Positions 24,689 to 34,466 are shown, counted from the first letter of the stretch. The stretch is DNA of 64,000 bases from Streptomyces sp. S.PB5 (GCF_030403745.1 NZ_JAQMWP010000021.1:62001-126000), one strand, 5' to 3'. The notes: a model not told the origin generated them from the letters alone. Numbers and translations are program-made.

Positions 24689-27294
24689 CCCGGATACCGA
24701 CGGTGGCCGATCCGACGGCGGAGCACCATCGAGAACCCTTCGGCATCGGTGAAGCCGCACCCCGGATCTCGTGGAAGACCACAGCGGCCACCGGCTGGAC
24801 ACAGCACGCCTACCAGATTGAAGCCACCCGCTCCGACGGGACGCACCGCTCGGACTGGGTGACCTCCCAGGACTCCGTACTCGTCCCCTGGCCGCTGCAT
24901 CCACTGACATCCCGGGAGGCTTGCGAGATACGGGTGCGGGTGCGGGGAGCCGACCAGGTCACCAGCGAGTGGAGCCCGCTCCTCTCCATCGAGACGGGAC
25001 TGCTCGCCCCAACGGACTGGACGGCCCGCGCTATCGCGCCGCACGACCCGCACGGATCGCAGCCGTCGGGCGCAGAGCGCCGTCCACCCCTGCTGCGCAA
25101 GGAGTTCACCATCGGCGCGGACGTGGTGCGCGCCCGTCTGTACGTCACCGCCCACGGCCTGTACGAGATCGAGATCAACGGCCGCCGGGTCGGCGACCAC
25201 GCGCTCGCACCCGGATGGACCAGCTACCACCACCGGCTGCGCTACCAGACCCACGACGTCACCGACCACCTGCACGCCGGGGCCAACGCCATCGGAGCCT
25301 GGCTGGCCGACGGCTGGTACCGGGGACGCCTCGGCTTCGGCGGCGGCCACGCCGACCTCTACGGCGACCGGGTCGCGCTCCTCGCCCAATTGGAAGTCGT
25401 CCACCGCGACGGGACTGTCACCGTCGTCGGAACCGACACGTCCTGGCGGGCCGGCCGGGGACCGATCCTCTCCTCCGGACTGCTCGACGGCGAAGCGTTC
25501 GACGCCCGGCAAGAACGGCCCGGCTGGTCGAGGCCTGGATTCGACGACGGCGACTGGTCGCCGGTGGACGTCGTCCCGCGGGCCCCGGCGACCCTCGTCG
25601 CGCCCACCGGCCCGCCGGTGCGCTGCACCGAGGAGATCGCGCCGGTGCTGGTGACCGCCCTGGACGCCGACCGGCTCCTGGTGGACTTCGGGCAGAATCT
25701 CGTCGGCCGGGTCCGCGTCACGGTCTCCGGCCCGGCGGGGCACACGCTCGTCATCCGCCACGCAGAAGTGCTCCAGGACGGCGAACTGTGCGTCCGCCCC
25801 CTCCGCGGTGCCGCGTCCACCGACCGGTACACCCTGCGTGGCGGCGGCCCCGAGACCTGGGAGCCGCGTTTCACCCTCCACGGATTCCGGTACGCGGAGA
25901 TCACCGGCTGGCGCGGAGGCGGTTTCCCGGGGCGCGCCATCGTCGCCCGCGTGTATCACACCGACATGGCCCGGACCGGCTGGTTCGAGTGCTCCAACGA
26001 CCAGGTCAACCGCCTGCACCAGAACGTGGTGTGGAGCCTGCGCGGCAACTTCGTGGACATCCCCACCGACTGCCCGCAGCGTGACGAGCGGCTTGGTTGG
26101 ACCGGCGACATCCAGATCTTCGCCCCCACCGCGGCGTTCCTGTACGACTGCCACGGCATGCTCACTTCCTGGCTGCGCGACGTCGCCGTGGAACAGCACG
26201 ACGACGGGATCGTCCCCTGGTACGTGCCCGAGATACCGGGCGGCGAGCAGTGGACGCCGGCCCGGCCTGGCGCCGGCTGGGGCGACGTCGTGGCACTCAC
26301 CCCGTGGGACCTGTACCGGGCTTGCGGCGACACAGGTCTCCTCGCCGCCCAGTACGACAGTGCACGGCGATGGGTCGACCTCGTCACCGGCCTCGCCGAC
26401 GAGTCGGGCCTGTGGAGCCACGGGTACCAACTCGGCGACTGGCTCGACCCGTTCGCGCCCCCGGACGACCCCGGCGCCGGGCGCACCGACCGGCACCTCA
26501 TCGCCACGGCGTACTACGCGTGGTCGCTGCGGCATGTTGCCTGGATGGCCGGTGTCCTGGGGCGTGAGGACGAACGCCGCCGCTACGAGGAGCTCGCGGA
26601 TCGTGTCCGGCAGGCCTTCGCCGACGCGTACGTCCGCCCCGGCGGCCTGATGACCAGCGATACGCAGACCGCTTATGCCGTCGCCCTCCAGTTCGACCTC
26701 CTTCCGGATGCGGAGGCCCGGGACTTTGCCGGTCGACGTCTGGCCGAACTGGTCGCCGCAGGCGGGCACACCATCCAGACCGGTTTTGTCGGAACCCCGT
26801 TGGTGGCACCCGCGCTGAGCGCGACCGGTCACCAGGACAGCGCGTACGCCATGCTCCTCCAGCAGGAGTGCCCCTCATGGCTCTACGCGCTCAAGCACGA
26901 CGCCACCACCATCTGGGAGCGCTGGGACAGCATGCTCCCCGACGGCACCGTCAACCCGGGCGAGATGACCTCGTTCAACCACTACGCCCTCGGCGCCGTC
27001 GCCCAGTGGCTGCACACCACGGTCGCAGGGCTCGACGCGAGCGCGCCCGGCTATCGCGAGGTCGTCTTCCGTCCACGGCCTGGTGGCGGCATCACCTGGG
27101 CGAGCGCCACCCACGAGTCGCCGTACGGCCGCGTGGCGATCCGATGGGAGCTCGCAGAGACGGAGCTCACCGTGGAGACGACGGTGCCCACCGGCGCGAC
27201 CGGGCGCATCGAGTGGCCTGACGGAGGAGTGACCGACCTGCCGGCCGGAACCACCACAACTTCGCGACCGGCGGCCGGCTCCACCAGCGGGTGA
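24685..27294 (+). CDS. GH78 alpha-L-rhamnosidase
   Basis: This 869-residue enzyme removes terminal alpha-L-rhamnose from oligosaccharides or glycosides. Order of parts: N-terminal fibronectin-like domain (SDWVTSQDSVLVPW), the rhamnosidase N domain (RLYVTAHGLYEIEINGRRVG), beta domain, the (alpha/alpha)6 catalytic barrel beginning FVDIPTDCPQRDERLGWTGD, whose acidic residues match the GH78 signature, and WERWDSMLPDG before NPGEMTSFNHYALGAVAQWL. The C-terminal beta domain holds VVFRPRPGGGITWA. No signal peptide is visible, so it probably acts in the cytoplasm on sugars brought in by the adjoining importer, to which it is translationally coupled. Confidence 0.95.
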   Translation: MTRIPTVADPTAEHHREPFGIGEAAPRISWKTTAATGWTQHAYQIEATRSDGTHRSDWVTSQDSVLVPWPLHPLTSREACEIRVRVRGADQVTSEWSPLLSIETGLLAPTDWTARAIAPHDPHGSQPSGAERRPPLLRKEFTIGADVVRARLYVTAHGLYEIEINGRRVGDHALAPGWTSYHHRLRYQTHDVTDHLHAGANAIGAWLADGWYRGRLGFGGGHADLYGDRVALLAQLEVVHRDGTVTVVGTDTSWRAGRGPILSSGLLDGEAFDARQERPGWSRPGFDDGDWSPVDVVPRAPATLVAPTGPPVRCTEEIAPVLVTALDADRLLVDFGQNLVGRVRVTVSGPAGHTLVIRHAEVLQDGELCVRPLRGAASTDRYTLRGGGPETWEPRFTLHGFRYAEITGWRGGGFPGRAIVARVYHTDMARTGWFECSNDQVNRLHQNVVWSLRGNFVDIPTDCPQRDERLGWTGDIQIFAPTAAFLYDCHGMLTSWLRDVAVEQHDDGIVPWYVPEIPGGEQWTPARPGAGWGDVVALTPWDLYRACGDTGLLAAQYDSARRWVDLVTGLADESGLWSHGYQLGDWLDPFAPPDDPGAGRTDRHLIATAYYAWSLRHVAWMAGVLGREDERRRYEELADRVRQAFADAYVRPGGLMTSDTQTAYAVALQFDLLPDAEARDFAGRRLAELVAAGGHTIQTGFVGTPLVAPALSATGHQDSAYAMLLQQECPSWLYALKHDATTIWERWDSMLPDGTVNPGEMTSFNHYALGAVAQWLHTTVAGLDASAPGYREVVFRPRPGGGITWASATHESPYGRVAIRWELAETELTVETTVPTGATGRIEWPDGGVTDLPAGTTTTSRPAAGSTSG

Positions 27295-27422
27295 GTGTCA
27301 GCCGGGCCTGCACCGGACCGGCTCTCTTGGGCAAAGGGGTGCACCCGGTCCATCGCGTGCCAAAAGCGCAGACGCAGGCTGCACGTCGGTGCCATCACTA
27401 CAGCGACACAAAGGAGTATCGC

Positions 27423-28856
27423 GTGACCGACCATCACACAGGAGAGCACTGCCCAGGAATGCGCAGAGGGCACGGGCGCCCCGTCCTCGCCACGATAGTG
27501 GTGGCACTCATGACCGTTCTGGGCCTGGTCACCGCATCGCCGGCGCAAGCCCTCAGCGGCGACATCCGTATGCACGACCCGAGCGTCATCAAAGCAGGCA
27601 GCTGCTACTACGGCTTCTCCACCGGCTTCGAGAACGACCCGCTCAACCCCAGCGGTTCCATCACCATCCGCAAGACCTGTACCGGCACGGCGGCCACCGG
27701 CTGGACCAAGGTCGGCAACGTGTGGTCGTCGACCCCCTCCTGGATCACCGCCAAGCTCGGCTCGACCCCGCCGAACATCTGGGCCCCGGACATCAAGTAC
27801 TTCAATGGGAGGTACCACCTGTACTACGCCGGTTCTCTCTGGGGTACGAACTACGCGGTCATGGGCCTCGCCACAGCCACGAACATCGAGGGCCCCTGGA
27901 CCGATCAGGGCATGGTCACGGACGTCAACTACCCGATCGACCCCAACGTCGACTGGGGCCCCGACGGCCGGCTCTACATCTCCTGGGGCTCCTGGACCGG
28001 CAGCGGCACCTACATGCACGTGCTTGACCAGTCCACCGGCAAGCTGTCCACCACGGACAACAACCTGTGGCACATCGCCGTCGGAATCGAAAACCCCACG
28101 ATCATCCTCAACGGCGGCTACTACTACCTCTTCGGCTCCAAGGGCCTGTGCTGCAGCGGAGTGAACAGCACCTATTACACAGTGGTCGGCCGCTCCACCA
28201 GCATCACAGGGCCCTACCTCGACCAGAACGGCACGGACATGGCCTCCGGCGGCGGGACCACCGTCCTGACCGGCGCCTACCCCAAGGTGGCCGCAGGCGG
28301 TGCCGATGCCTACGACGACGGCACCTCCAAGTTCCTCGCTTACCACTACTACGACGGAGACAACTCCGGGCAGGAAACCCTCGACATCCGCCAGGTGACC
28401 TTCGCGAACGGCTGGCCCGTCATCGCCAGTCCACTCGGCGCTCCGAACAACCATCTGATGAACCGCAACAGCGCCAAGTGCGCCGACGTCTGGTACCTCA
28501 GCACGGCAGACGGGGCGGCGGTCAACTCCGGCTACTGCAACTCCGGAACCAATCAACAGTGGGTGCCTACCGCCGTCGGCTCCAACTACGAATTGGTCAA
28601 CGTCAACAGCGGCAAATGCCTGCAGATCTCCGGAGCCTCCACCGCGGACGGCGCGCTCGCCGTCCAGTCCACCTGCACCGCGTCAGCGAACCAGCTGTGG
28701 ACGAGACAGGCCGTGATCGGCGGCTACGTCACCTTTTCCAACGTCAACAGTGGCAAGTGCCTTGAGGTCGCCGGAGCATCGACCACCAACGGCGCCGCCC
28801 TGGACCAGTCGACCTGCGTCGCCAGTGACATCAACCAGCAGTGGATGGTCGTCTGA
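27423..28856 (+). CDS. Secreted GH43 arabinanase-like glycosidase with ricin-type CBM13
   Basis: This 477-residue protein starts at GTG 27423, with AAGGAG 7 bases upstream. It has a signal peptide (hydrophobic VLATIVVALMTVLGLVTA, cleavage near SPAQA), a GH43 five-bladed propeller (catalytic-type Asp in MHDPSV, Asp in IDPNVDWGPDG, Glu in IENPTI), then a ricin B-type carbohydrate-binding trefoil with NVNSGKCLQISGAS and NVNSGKCLEVAGAS repeats. It would cut arabinan or arabinoxylan side chains outside the cell and provide oligosaccharides to the importer. It follows the rhamnosidase by 128 bp in the same direction. Confidence 0.92.
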   Translation: MTDHHTGEHCPGMRRGHGRPVLATIVVALMTVLGLVTASPAQALSGDIRMHDPSVIKAGSCYYGFSTGFENDPLNPSGSITIRKTCTGTAATGWTKVGNVWSSTPSWITAKLGSTPPNIWAPDIKYFNGRYHLYYAGSLWGTNYAVMGLATATNIEGPWTDQGMVTDVNYPIDPNVDWGPDGRLYISWGSWTGSGTYMHVLDQSTGKLSTTDNNLWHIAVGIENPTIILNGGYYYLFGSKGLCCSGVNSTYYTVVGRSTSITGPYLDQNGTDMASGGGTTVLTGAYPKVAAGGADAYDDGTSKFLAYHYYDGDNSGQETLDIRQVTFANGWPVIASPLGAPNNHLMNRNSAKCADVWYLSTADGAAVNSGYCNSGTNQQWVPTAVGSNYELVNVNSGKCLQISGASTADGALAVQSTCTASANQLWTRQAVIGGYVTFSNVNSGKCLEVAGASTTNGAALDQSTCVASDINQQWMVV

Positions 28857-28907
28857 GATGCCGGCGAGCTGAAGTCTCCGCATCAGGGTCAGAACAAGGC
28901 GGCATAC

Positions 28908-29114
28908 ATGCTGCTTGCAGACTCCACCTGGTCGTTGGGGCGGCAACTGCCGTTACCGCTCCAACGACTGCGCCTGGCCGAACTCCACGACGAATGGCAG
29001 GCCTTCGACCGCCGCTACCTCTCCGAAGCGTCCATGGCCGTATTCCTGATTGCTCAGCCAACCCCGCCCGAACCGCAGATCACCCCGCAACCGGAATCCA
29101 AATGGCTGCCGTGA
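28908..29114 (+). other. Possible 68-codon reading frame, unknown
   Basis: A frame from ATG 28908 encodes QRLRLAELHDEWQAFDRRYL and a proline-rich end. There is no clear ribosome site and no recognised family. It may be the tail of a lost gene. The surrounding 28857-29153 holds nothing else that I can support. Confidence 0.2.
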
Positions 29115-29153
29115 CTACACCATCCGGCGGGACATGACCGGGACTTGCACGGG

Positions 29154-30137
29154 TCAGTGCCGGGAGAACTGGACGCGCGTCGGCTGTACGACGTTCGGCA
29201 GCACCGCGAGTCCGCTGATGGTCAGCTGTTCCCCGTAGATGTCGGTGACTCTGATCGCCTTGCCGCAACCACTGCCGTTGTCGGAGATGAAGTAGTTGTA
29301 GCTGGTGCGGGGCAATGACCGCCAGCCGCTTCCGGTGCTCACTTCCAGTCGTGCGACCGGGTTGCGGTGTCCGATGGCCTGGATGCCGCACCAGTAGGCG
29401 CTGGATCCGGTCTTGTACCGGATCGACATCGTGCCGATGGAGCTGGGGCTCACCAGGCTCCAGGTGATGGAGAGCCGGCCGACCTTGAGGTCGGCGAGCT
29501 TGGCGAAGGCCTGCTGGCTGAGGTCGATCTGCCCGGGTGCGCAGGGCAGCGGGCACTCGTTGGTGATCCGTACCGTGATCGACTTGCCGTTGGCCGCGCG
29601 GACGAGCACGTACGCGCCGCAGGCCCTGGAGGTCTCGTAGTCGGTGGTGTTCATCGCCGCGATCATCATGTCCGGGCTCGGGCCGAACAGGCAGGCCCCG
29701 TCCCCGACACCGGCCTCATAGGCGGTCGCGACGCCCTTGTACGAGGTGTTGGGCCGGATCCGCCCTGCCGACGGGGGCGTGGTGGAACCGCGCGAGGTCT
29801 TCTGGGTGCCCTCGGACGAGGACTTCGTCGCCTTGGCGCTCGCCGTGGCCTTCGGGCTGGCCGAGCCGCTCGCACTCGGGCTCGACGACGGGCTTGACGA
29901 CGGGCTGGGCGTCGCGCTGGGCGTCGCGCTGGGAGATGCTGTGCCGGCCGTGTCAGCGGCCTTTGGCTGGGAGGTCACGAGGGGGGTGGCCGCGGCCGGC
30001 CCCGCGTCGACCTTGTGGCCGGGGAGCAACGCCGTGCTCAGGTAGGCGAGAACGCCCGCGGCGGCCACCGCCACCGTGGTGCCCAGCATGAGTCTGCGTC
30101 TGGCCCTGCGCTGCCGCGCGGCTTGCCTCGTTGTCAT
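29154..30137 (-). CDS. Expansin-like secreted protein (EXLX1 type)
   Basis: This 327-residue protein starts at ATG 30137. It has an N-terminal membrane/signal segment after a basic leader (RQRRARRRLMLGTTVAVAAA), a long Ser/Thr/Pro/Ala linker (about residues 55-115), a double-psi beta-barrel domain with YKGVATAYE, CGAYVLVRAANGKSITVRIT, NECPLPCAPGQIDLSQQAF, and a C-terminal expansin-type beta-sandwich with SGSGWRSLPRTSYNYFI. Such proteins loosen or bind cellulose without hydrolysis. A CebR-type box lies 137 bp upstream, agreeing with cellulose-linked control. The linker would span the wall. Confidence 0.88.
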   Translation of the reverse strand: MTTRQAARQRRARRRLMLGTTVAVAAAGVLAYLSTALLPGHKVDAGPAAATPLVTSQPKAADTAGTASPSATPSATPSPSSSPSSSPSASGSASPKATASAKATKSSSEGTQKTSRGSTTPPSAGRIRPNTSYKGVATAYEAGVGDGACLFGPSPDMMIAAMNTTDYETSRACGAYVLVRAANGKSITVRITNECPLPCAPGQIDLSQQAFAKLADLKVGRLSITWSLVSPSSIGTMSIRYKTGSSAYWCGIQAIGHRNPVARLEVSTGSGWRSLPRTSYNYFISDNGSGCGKAIRVTDIYGEQLTISGLAVLPNVVQPTRVQFSRH

Positions 30138-30273
30138 AATGACCTGTCCGTTCCGGATCGAGCCGATGGTGCACAGGTCAGTGGTCGCCCACGGCGAAAA
30201 GGTTGCCGACGATTTTGTTGCGGGCCGACAGGGGCGGGGCGGGTGGGCAGCGCGCACGAGCGGGCCTGCGAGT

Positions 30274-30287
30274 TGGGAGCGCTCCCG
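30274..30287. promoter_or_regulatory. CebR-type operator upstream of the expansin gene
   Basis: TGGGAGCGCTCCCG matches 13 of 14 bases of the established Streptomyces CebR box TGGGAGCGCTCCCA, the operator of cellulose/cellobiose utilisation genes. It lies between the expansin start (30137, leftward) and the LacI-type pseudogene. Confidence 0.8.
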
Positions 30288-30331
30288 AACTCCGGACGGG
30301 CCCGTCCGGTGGAGTGTGCGGTGGGTGTTCC

Positions 30332-30955
30332 TCAGGTCGACTCGCGGACGACCAGCGCGGTACGGAGGAGGACATGGCAGTAGGCCACGGACGGCTGCTC
30401 CATGTCCTCCAGGAGCAGTCGGACCATGGCCCGGCCCATCTTCTCCAGCGGTTGACGCACAGTGGTGAGCCGTGGCTTTGTGCGCTGGGCCAGCGGGAAG
30501 TCGTCGAAGCCGATCACGGCGACGTCCTGCGGCACGCGTCGCCCTGCCGCACGCAAGGCCTGCAGAGCCCCTGCGGCCGTTGTGTCGGACGCGGCGAGAA
30601 CGCCGTCGATGTCCGGGCGCCGTTCGAGCAGTTCGGCCATGGCGCGGCGCCCGCTGTCCTGCGTGAAGTCGCTCTCGGCGACCAGGGGACTTCTCGTTGT
30701 CCAGGCCGGCCAGTGCCAGAGCGTCCTGATAGCCGCGCAGTCGGCCCTGGGAGGCGTCCATGTCCAGTGGTCCGGTGATGGTGGCGATCTCCCTGCGGCC
30801 CCGTGACACGAGGTGGAAGACGGCGCTTCGGGCGCCCCCCACGTTGTCCGCGTCCACATAGCTGACGTACTCGTCGCTCGAGCGGCGCCCCAGCAGCACG
30901 GTCGGCAACCGTGCCTCGGTGAGCATGTCCGGCAGCCGGTCGGCGACGGCACGAC
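30332..30955 (-). pseudogene. LacI-family regulator, N-truncated and frameshifted
   Basis: The leftward pieces RLPDMLTEARLPTVLLGRRS and YVDADNVGGARSAVFHLVSR, then after one inserted base in the GGGG run at 30685-30688, LVAESDFTQDSGRRAMAELL, IDGVLAASDTTAAGALQALR and DVAVIGFDDFPLAQRTKPRL, rebuild the effector domain of a LacI regulator. The DNA-binding domain is missing: homology breaks near 30955 where a Tn3 transposase fragment begins. The gene is next to the expansin gene and may once have controlled it. Confidence 0.85.
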
Positions 30956-32166
30956 CCGGATGAAGGACCTGCCCACCTCCATGGTCGCGCTGCTGGTCTC
31001 CGAGGCGTGCAACATCGGCCTGACCCCGGTGGTCAACCCCGGCTACGAAGCGCTGACCCGGTCCCGGCTCGTGCACGTCGACCAGTACTACCTGCGGGCC
31101 GACACCATCGCCGCGGCGAACGCCGCGCTGATCGCCGCCCAGGCCGGCATCCCGATCGTGCAGTTCTGGGGAGAGGGGCTGCTGGCTTCGGTGGACGGGT
31201 TGCGCTTTCAGGTGCCGGTGCGCACCATCAACGCCGCCCCGTCGCCGAAGTACTTCGGGTTCAAGCGCGGCATCACCTGGTCTCAACGCCGTCAACGACC
31301 AGGTCGCGGGCATCGGGCAGATGGTCGTCCCCGGCACCCCGCGCGACTCCCTGCACATCTTGGACGCCCTGCTGAACCTCGGCGGCGGGGTCAAGCCGGA
31401 GATGGTCGCCACCGACAACGCCTCGTACTCCGACATGGTGTTCGGCCTGTTCAAGATCCTCGGCTACAACTTCAGCCCCCGGTTCCGCGACCTGGACGAC
31501 CAGCGGTTCTGGCGGGCCACGATGCCCGGTGTCGAGACCGGGCGCTACGGCGCGGTAGAGGACCTGGCCCGCAACCGCGTGAACCTGAACAAGGTGATCA
31601 CGCACTGGCCGGACATGCTGAAAGTCGCCGGTTCCCTGGTCACCAACCAGGTCCGCGCCTACGACCTGCTGCGCATGTTCGGCCGCGACGGCCGCCCGAC
31701 GCCGCTCGGGGCGGCGTTCGCGGAGTACGGGCGGATCGCGAAGACAGAGCACCTGCTGCGGGTCGTAGACCCGGTGGACGACACCTACCGCCGGCAGATG
31801 AACCGGCAGCTCACCGTGCAGGAGTCCCGCCACAAGCTGGCCCGGGACGTGTGCCACGGCAAGCGCGGCACCATCCACCAGGCGTACCGCGACGGAATGG
31901 AGGACCAGCTCGGCGCACTCGGTCTGGTCCTCAACGCCATCGTGCTCTGGAAGACGAAGTACATCGACGCCGCCGTCGCCCAGCTGAAAGCCGAGAGCCA
32001 CGAGATCCGGGACGAGGACATCGCTCGGCTCTCCCCTCTCAAGCACAAGAACCTGAACCTGCTCGGCCGCTACAGCTTCACCGCCCAGGTCCCGGCCGCC
32101 GGTGCCTTGCGCCCGCTGCGCGACCCGGACGCGCCGGAACTGGACGAGGACGACGACGCAGCCTGA
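30956..32166 (+). mobile_element. Tn3-family transposase, 5'-truncated and frameshifted
   Basis: The reading begins TRMKDLPTSMVALLVSEACN and continues to FGFKRGITW, then one extra T at about 31281 shifts the frame into NAVNDQVAGIGQMVVPGTPR and on to the end at 32166. Conserved Tn3 TnpA features are present: a DNASYSDMVFGLFKIL segment, QRFWRATMPGVETGRYG, and KHKNLNLLGRYSF at the C-terminus. About two thirds of the usual 1,000-residue protein is missing and the frame is broken, so it is inactive. It interrupts the LacI-type gene, and its stop is only 18 bp from the pobA stop. Confidence 0.9.
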
Positions 32167-32184
32167 CTCCAGAGGAGGTGGGGT

Positions 32185-33357
32185 CTAGTTGGTTCCGGCT
32201 GTGAGTTCGCTGAAGAGCTTGTTCGCCGACTCGGAGGCGAACTGGCGCTGGAGCTCGGCGCGGGCGATCTGCTTCTTGAACTCTCCCTCGTAGCCGATGA
32301 ATCCGGCGTTGTGCATGGTGTCGGTGATCCAGGTGGCGAACGCCTGGTAGTTCCAGATGTGCGGCAGGCAGGTCTGCGAGTAGCTGTCGAGGAGGCTGGA
32401 GTCGCCCTCCTTGGCATGGTGGATCACTGCGCGGGCGAAGACCTCGGTGTCGTGCAGGGCGAGGTGGATGCCCTTGGCGCTCATCGGCGGCACGATGTGT
32501 GCGGCGTCGCCCAGAAGGTAGAGGTTGCCGTAGCTCATCGGGTCGAACACCACGCTGCGCAGCGGAACGATCTGCTTGGACAGGATCTCGCCGCGCGAGG
32601 GCGGGGTGCCGAAGCGGGCCTCCAGTTCGCTCCAGATGCGCTCGTCCGGCCACTGCTCGGGGGTGTCGTCGACTGCACACTGCAGGTAGATGCGGCTGGC
32701 CTTGGGGCCGCGGGGGATCATCCCGGCCAGGCCCCGTTCGTGGATCGCCATGCCCGAGGGCTTGGTCTCGGTGGCGGCCAGGACGCTGAGCCAGGAGTAG
32801 CCGTACGCGTGGGAGTACTCGGTCAGCGCGGAGGCGGGGATGGAGCGGCGGGAGATGCCGTGGAAGCCGTCGCAGCCGGCGACGAAGCCGCACTCGATGG
32901 CTCGTGCCGCCCCGTCGGCGTTCCGGTAGCGCACCACGGGGCGGCCCTGGGTGAGGTTTTCCAGGGCGACGTCCGCGGCCTCGTAGCGCAGATCACCTCC
33001 GTCGCGGAGGAAGACCTCGGTGAGGTTGCGCACCAGGATCTGCTGCGGGCAGTACAGGCTCTCGTTGTTGTCCTCGTCCATATCGATCGGCATCGCGTGG
33101 CCGTCGATGTAGAAGCCGCCCTCGCTGTGTGGGATGGGGTCGCCGGCGAGGACTTCCTCCAGGCCCCATTCGCGGAACAGGCGCACCCCGAAGGTGTCGA
33201 TCGTTCCGGCTCGCTGGCGCTTCTCGACGTAGGCGCGGGGGTGCTTCTCCAGCACGATGCAGTCGACGCCGTTGCGCAGCAGGAAGTTGCCGAGGGTCAG
33301 ACCGGCGACGCCGGCCCCGATGATGACGACGGCCGTGTCGTCGCGTGTCTCAGTCAT
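32185..33357 (-). CDS. pobA: 4-hydroxybenzoate 3-monooxygenase
   Basis: This 390-residue flavoprotein converts 4-hydroxybenzoate to protocatechuate using FAD, NADPH and oxygen. The Rossmann motif VIIGAGVAGLTLGNFLLRNG is at the N-terminus, the DG motif is in AGCDGFHGISR and the GD motif in NLYLLGDAAHIVPPMSAKGI. RIYLQCAVDDTPEQWPDERI matches the PobA substrate-domain region. The length equals that of characterised PobA enzymes (about 394). It is transcribed leftward from a region carrying a 39-bp regulatory repeat, with an AraC-type gene upstream. No protocatechuate ring-cleavage genes (pca) are in the window, so they must lie elsewhere. Confidence 0.93.
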   Translation of the reverse strand: MTETRDDTAVVIIGAGVAGLTLGNFLLRNGVDCIVLEKHPRAYVEKRQRAGTIDTFGVRLFREWGLEEVLAGDPIPHSEGGFYIDGHAMPIDMDEDNNESLYCPQQILVRNLTEVFLRDGGDLRYEAADVALENLTQGRPVVRYRNADGAARAIECGFVAGCDGFHGISRRSIPASALTEYSHAYGYSWLSVLAATETKPSGMAIHERGLAGMIPRGPKASRIYLQCAVDDTPEQWPDERIWSELEARFGTPPSRGEILSKQIVPLRSVVFDPMSYGNLYLLGDAAHIVPPMSAKGIHLALHDTEVFARAVIHHAKEGDSSLLDSYSQTCLPHIWNYQAFATWITDTMHNAGFIGYEGEFKKQIARAELQRQFASESANKLFSELTAGTN

Positions 33358-33476
33358 GCGTGCGGGCCTTTCATGATCCGTACAGTGGTCGTACGCGCCG
33401 AGCGCGTACACCACGGCGCCGAACATGGAGGTCGGCGTCGCTCGATATCCACTGTGGAAGACCCGACAGGCTGCGA

Positions 33477-33515
33477 ACCACTGGTAAGTCGACACCCGAT
33501 ACCGGAAACCCGCCA
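33477..33515 (+). promoter_or_regulatory. Putative AraC-regulator binding repeat S1
   Basis: A 39-bp stretch (begins ACCACTGG, ends AACCCGCCA) is repeated in inverted orientation at 34352-34390 with 30 of 39 positions identical. S1 lies 120 bp upstream of the pobA start, a usual position for an activator site. Binding is inferred. Confidence 0.55.
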
Positions 33516-33582
33516 GAGCGGTTCGGACACTGCGCACTACCTGCCTGACCAGCGCAAACAGGGTCAGCAGGCTGGGAGGCGG

Positions 33583-34368
33583 CTATCGCGCGTGGAAGCG
33601 CAGCCCGGCCTGGTAGCGGCCGGGGGTCTGACCGACGACCTCGGTGAAGGCGTCGATGAAGGTGGAGGGGTTGGACCAGCCGCATGCGACTGCGGTCTCT
33701 GTCACCGTCATCCCGTCGGTCAGGTGTGCCAAGGCGTGGTGGATGCGCAGGGTGGTCCGCCAGCGGTGGAAGCTCATGCTCAGCTCGGTGTGGAACAGGC
33801 GGCTGAGCGTGCGCTCGCTGGCTCCCACAGCCCGGCCCAGCTCGGCCAGGGTGGAAGGCCGGGCGGGATCAGCGCGCAGCAGGTCGGTGGCGCCGCGCAG
33901 CCGGTCGTCGCTCGCCTCGGGAAGGTGCAGGGAGGTCTCGGCCGCATCGGCCAACTCGTCCACGATCACGGCGAGCAGGCGCCGGTGGGCACCGGCCCGC
34001 CGTTCCGGCACGTCGGTGAGTGCCAGGAGGGCCTCGCGCAGCAGCGGGCTCACGGCGAAGACGCTGGGGTGATCGATGAGCTCGGCGCACAGATCGAGCG
34101 GGACGGACACCAGCCGGACGTCGGTCGGGCCGTAGAAGCGGTGCGAGTGGGCGAAGCGCGGGGGCGTCCAGGTGATCCGGTCCGCGGGGGCGACCCAGGT
34201 GCCGCGCTCGGTCGCCGTGGCCAGGGCGCCGGCGGCGGCATAGACCAGCTGGCCCTGGACGTGGCTGTGGGGGTCGAGCTGGAAGCCGTGCGGCAGCCAG
34301 GCACCGCCTTGCAGGATCTCGTCGTCTGCATCGGCGGGCGGCGGTGAAGGATGGCGGGTTGTCGGCAT
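33583..34368 (-). CDS. AraC-family regulator (likely controls pobA)
   Basis: This 261-residue protein has an N-terminal cupin-like sensor (LPHGFQLDPHSHVQGQLVYA) and a C-terminal AraC double helix-turn-helix (LAELGRAVGASERTLSRLFH and TVTETAVACGWSNPSTFIDA followed by FTEVVGQTPGRYQ). It lies directly upstream of pobA in the same direction and is divergent from the reductase gene on its other side. Matching 39-bp repeats lie on both sides of it, suggesting that it activates pobA and regulates itself. The inducer is presumably 4-hydroxybenzoate or a related acid. Confidence 0.88.
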   Translation of the reverse strand: MPTTRHPSPPPADADDEILQGGAWLPHGFQLDPHSHVQGQLVYAAAGALATATERGTWVAPADRITWTPPRFAHSHRFYGPTDVRLVSVPLDLCAELIDHPSVFAVSPLLREALLALTDVPERRAGAHRRLLAVIVDELADAAETSLHLPEASDDRLRGATDLLRADPARPSTLAELGRAVGASERTLSRLFHTELSMSFHRWRTTLRIHHALAHLTDGMTVTETAVACGWSNPSTFIDAFTEVVGQTPGRYQAGLRFHAR

Positions 34369-34390
34369 CAGGCGTCAGTTTACCGGTGGT
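34352..34390 (-). promoter_or_regulatory. Putative AraC-regulator binding repeat S2
   Basis: This is the inverted copy of S1 (30/39 identical). It spans the start codon of the AraC-type gene (34366-34368) and the divergent region ahead of the reductase gene. It could be an autoregulatory operator, or S1 and S2 could be the relic of a duplicated 5' region. Confidence 0.5.
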
Positions 34391-34466
34391 CTCGGACAGA
34401 ACGCCGCGCCGAAAGTGGTCGCATGACCACGACGAAGCCCAAGTCCTGTCCTCAGCGGAGGTAGCG

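Noticed and set aside
22907..24910. A 667-codon leftward frame across both permeases
   Set aside because: It is antisense to two well-supported permease genes, with an Asp/Gln/Gly-rich product typical of shadows.
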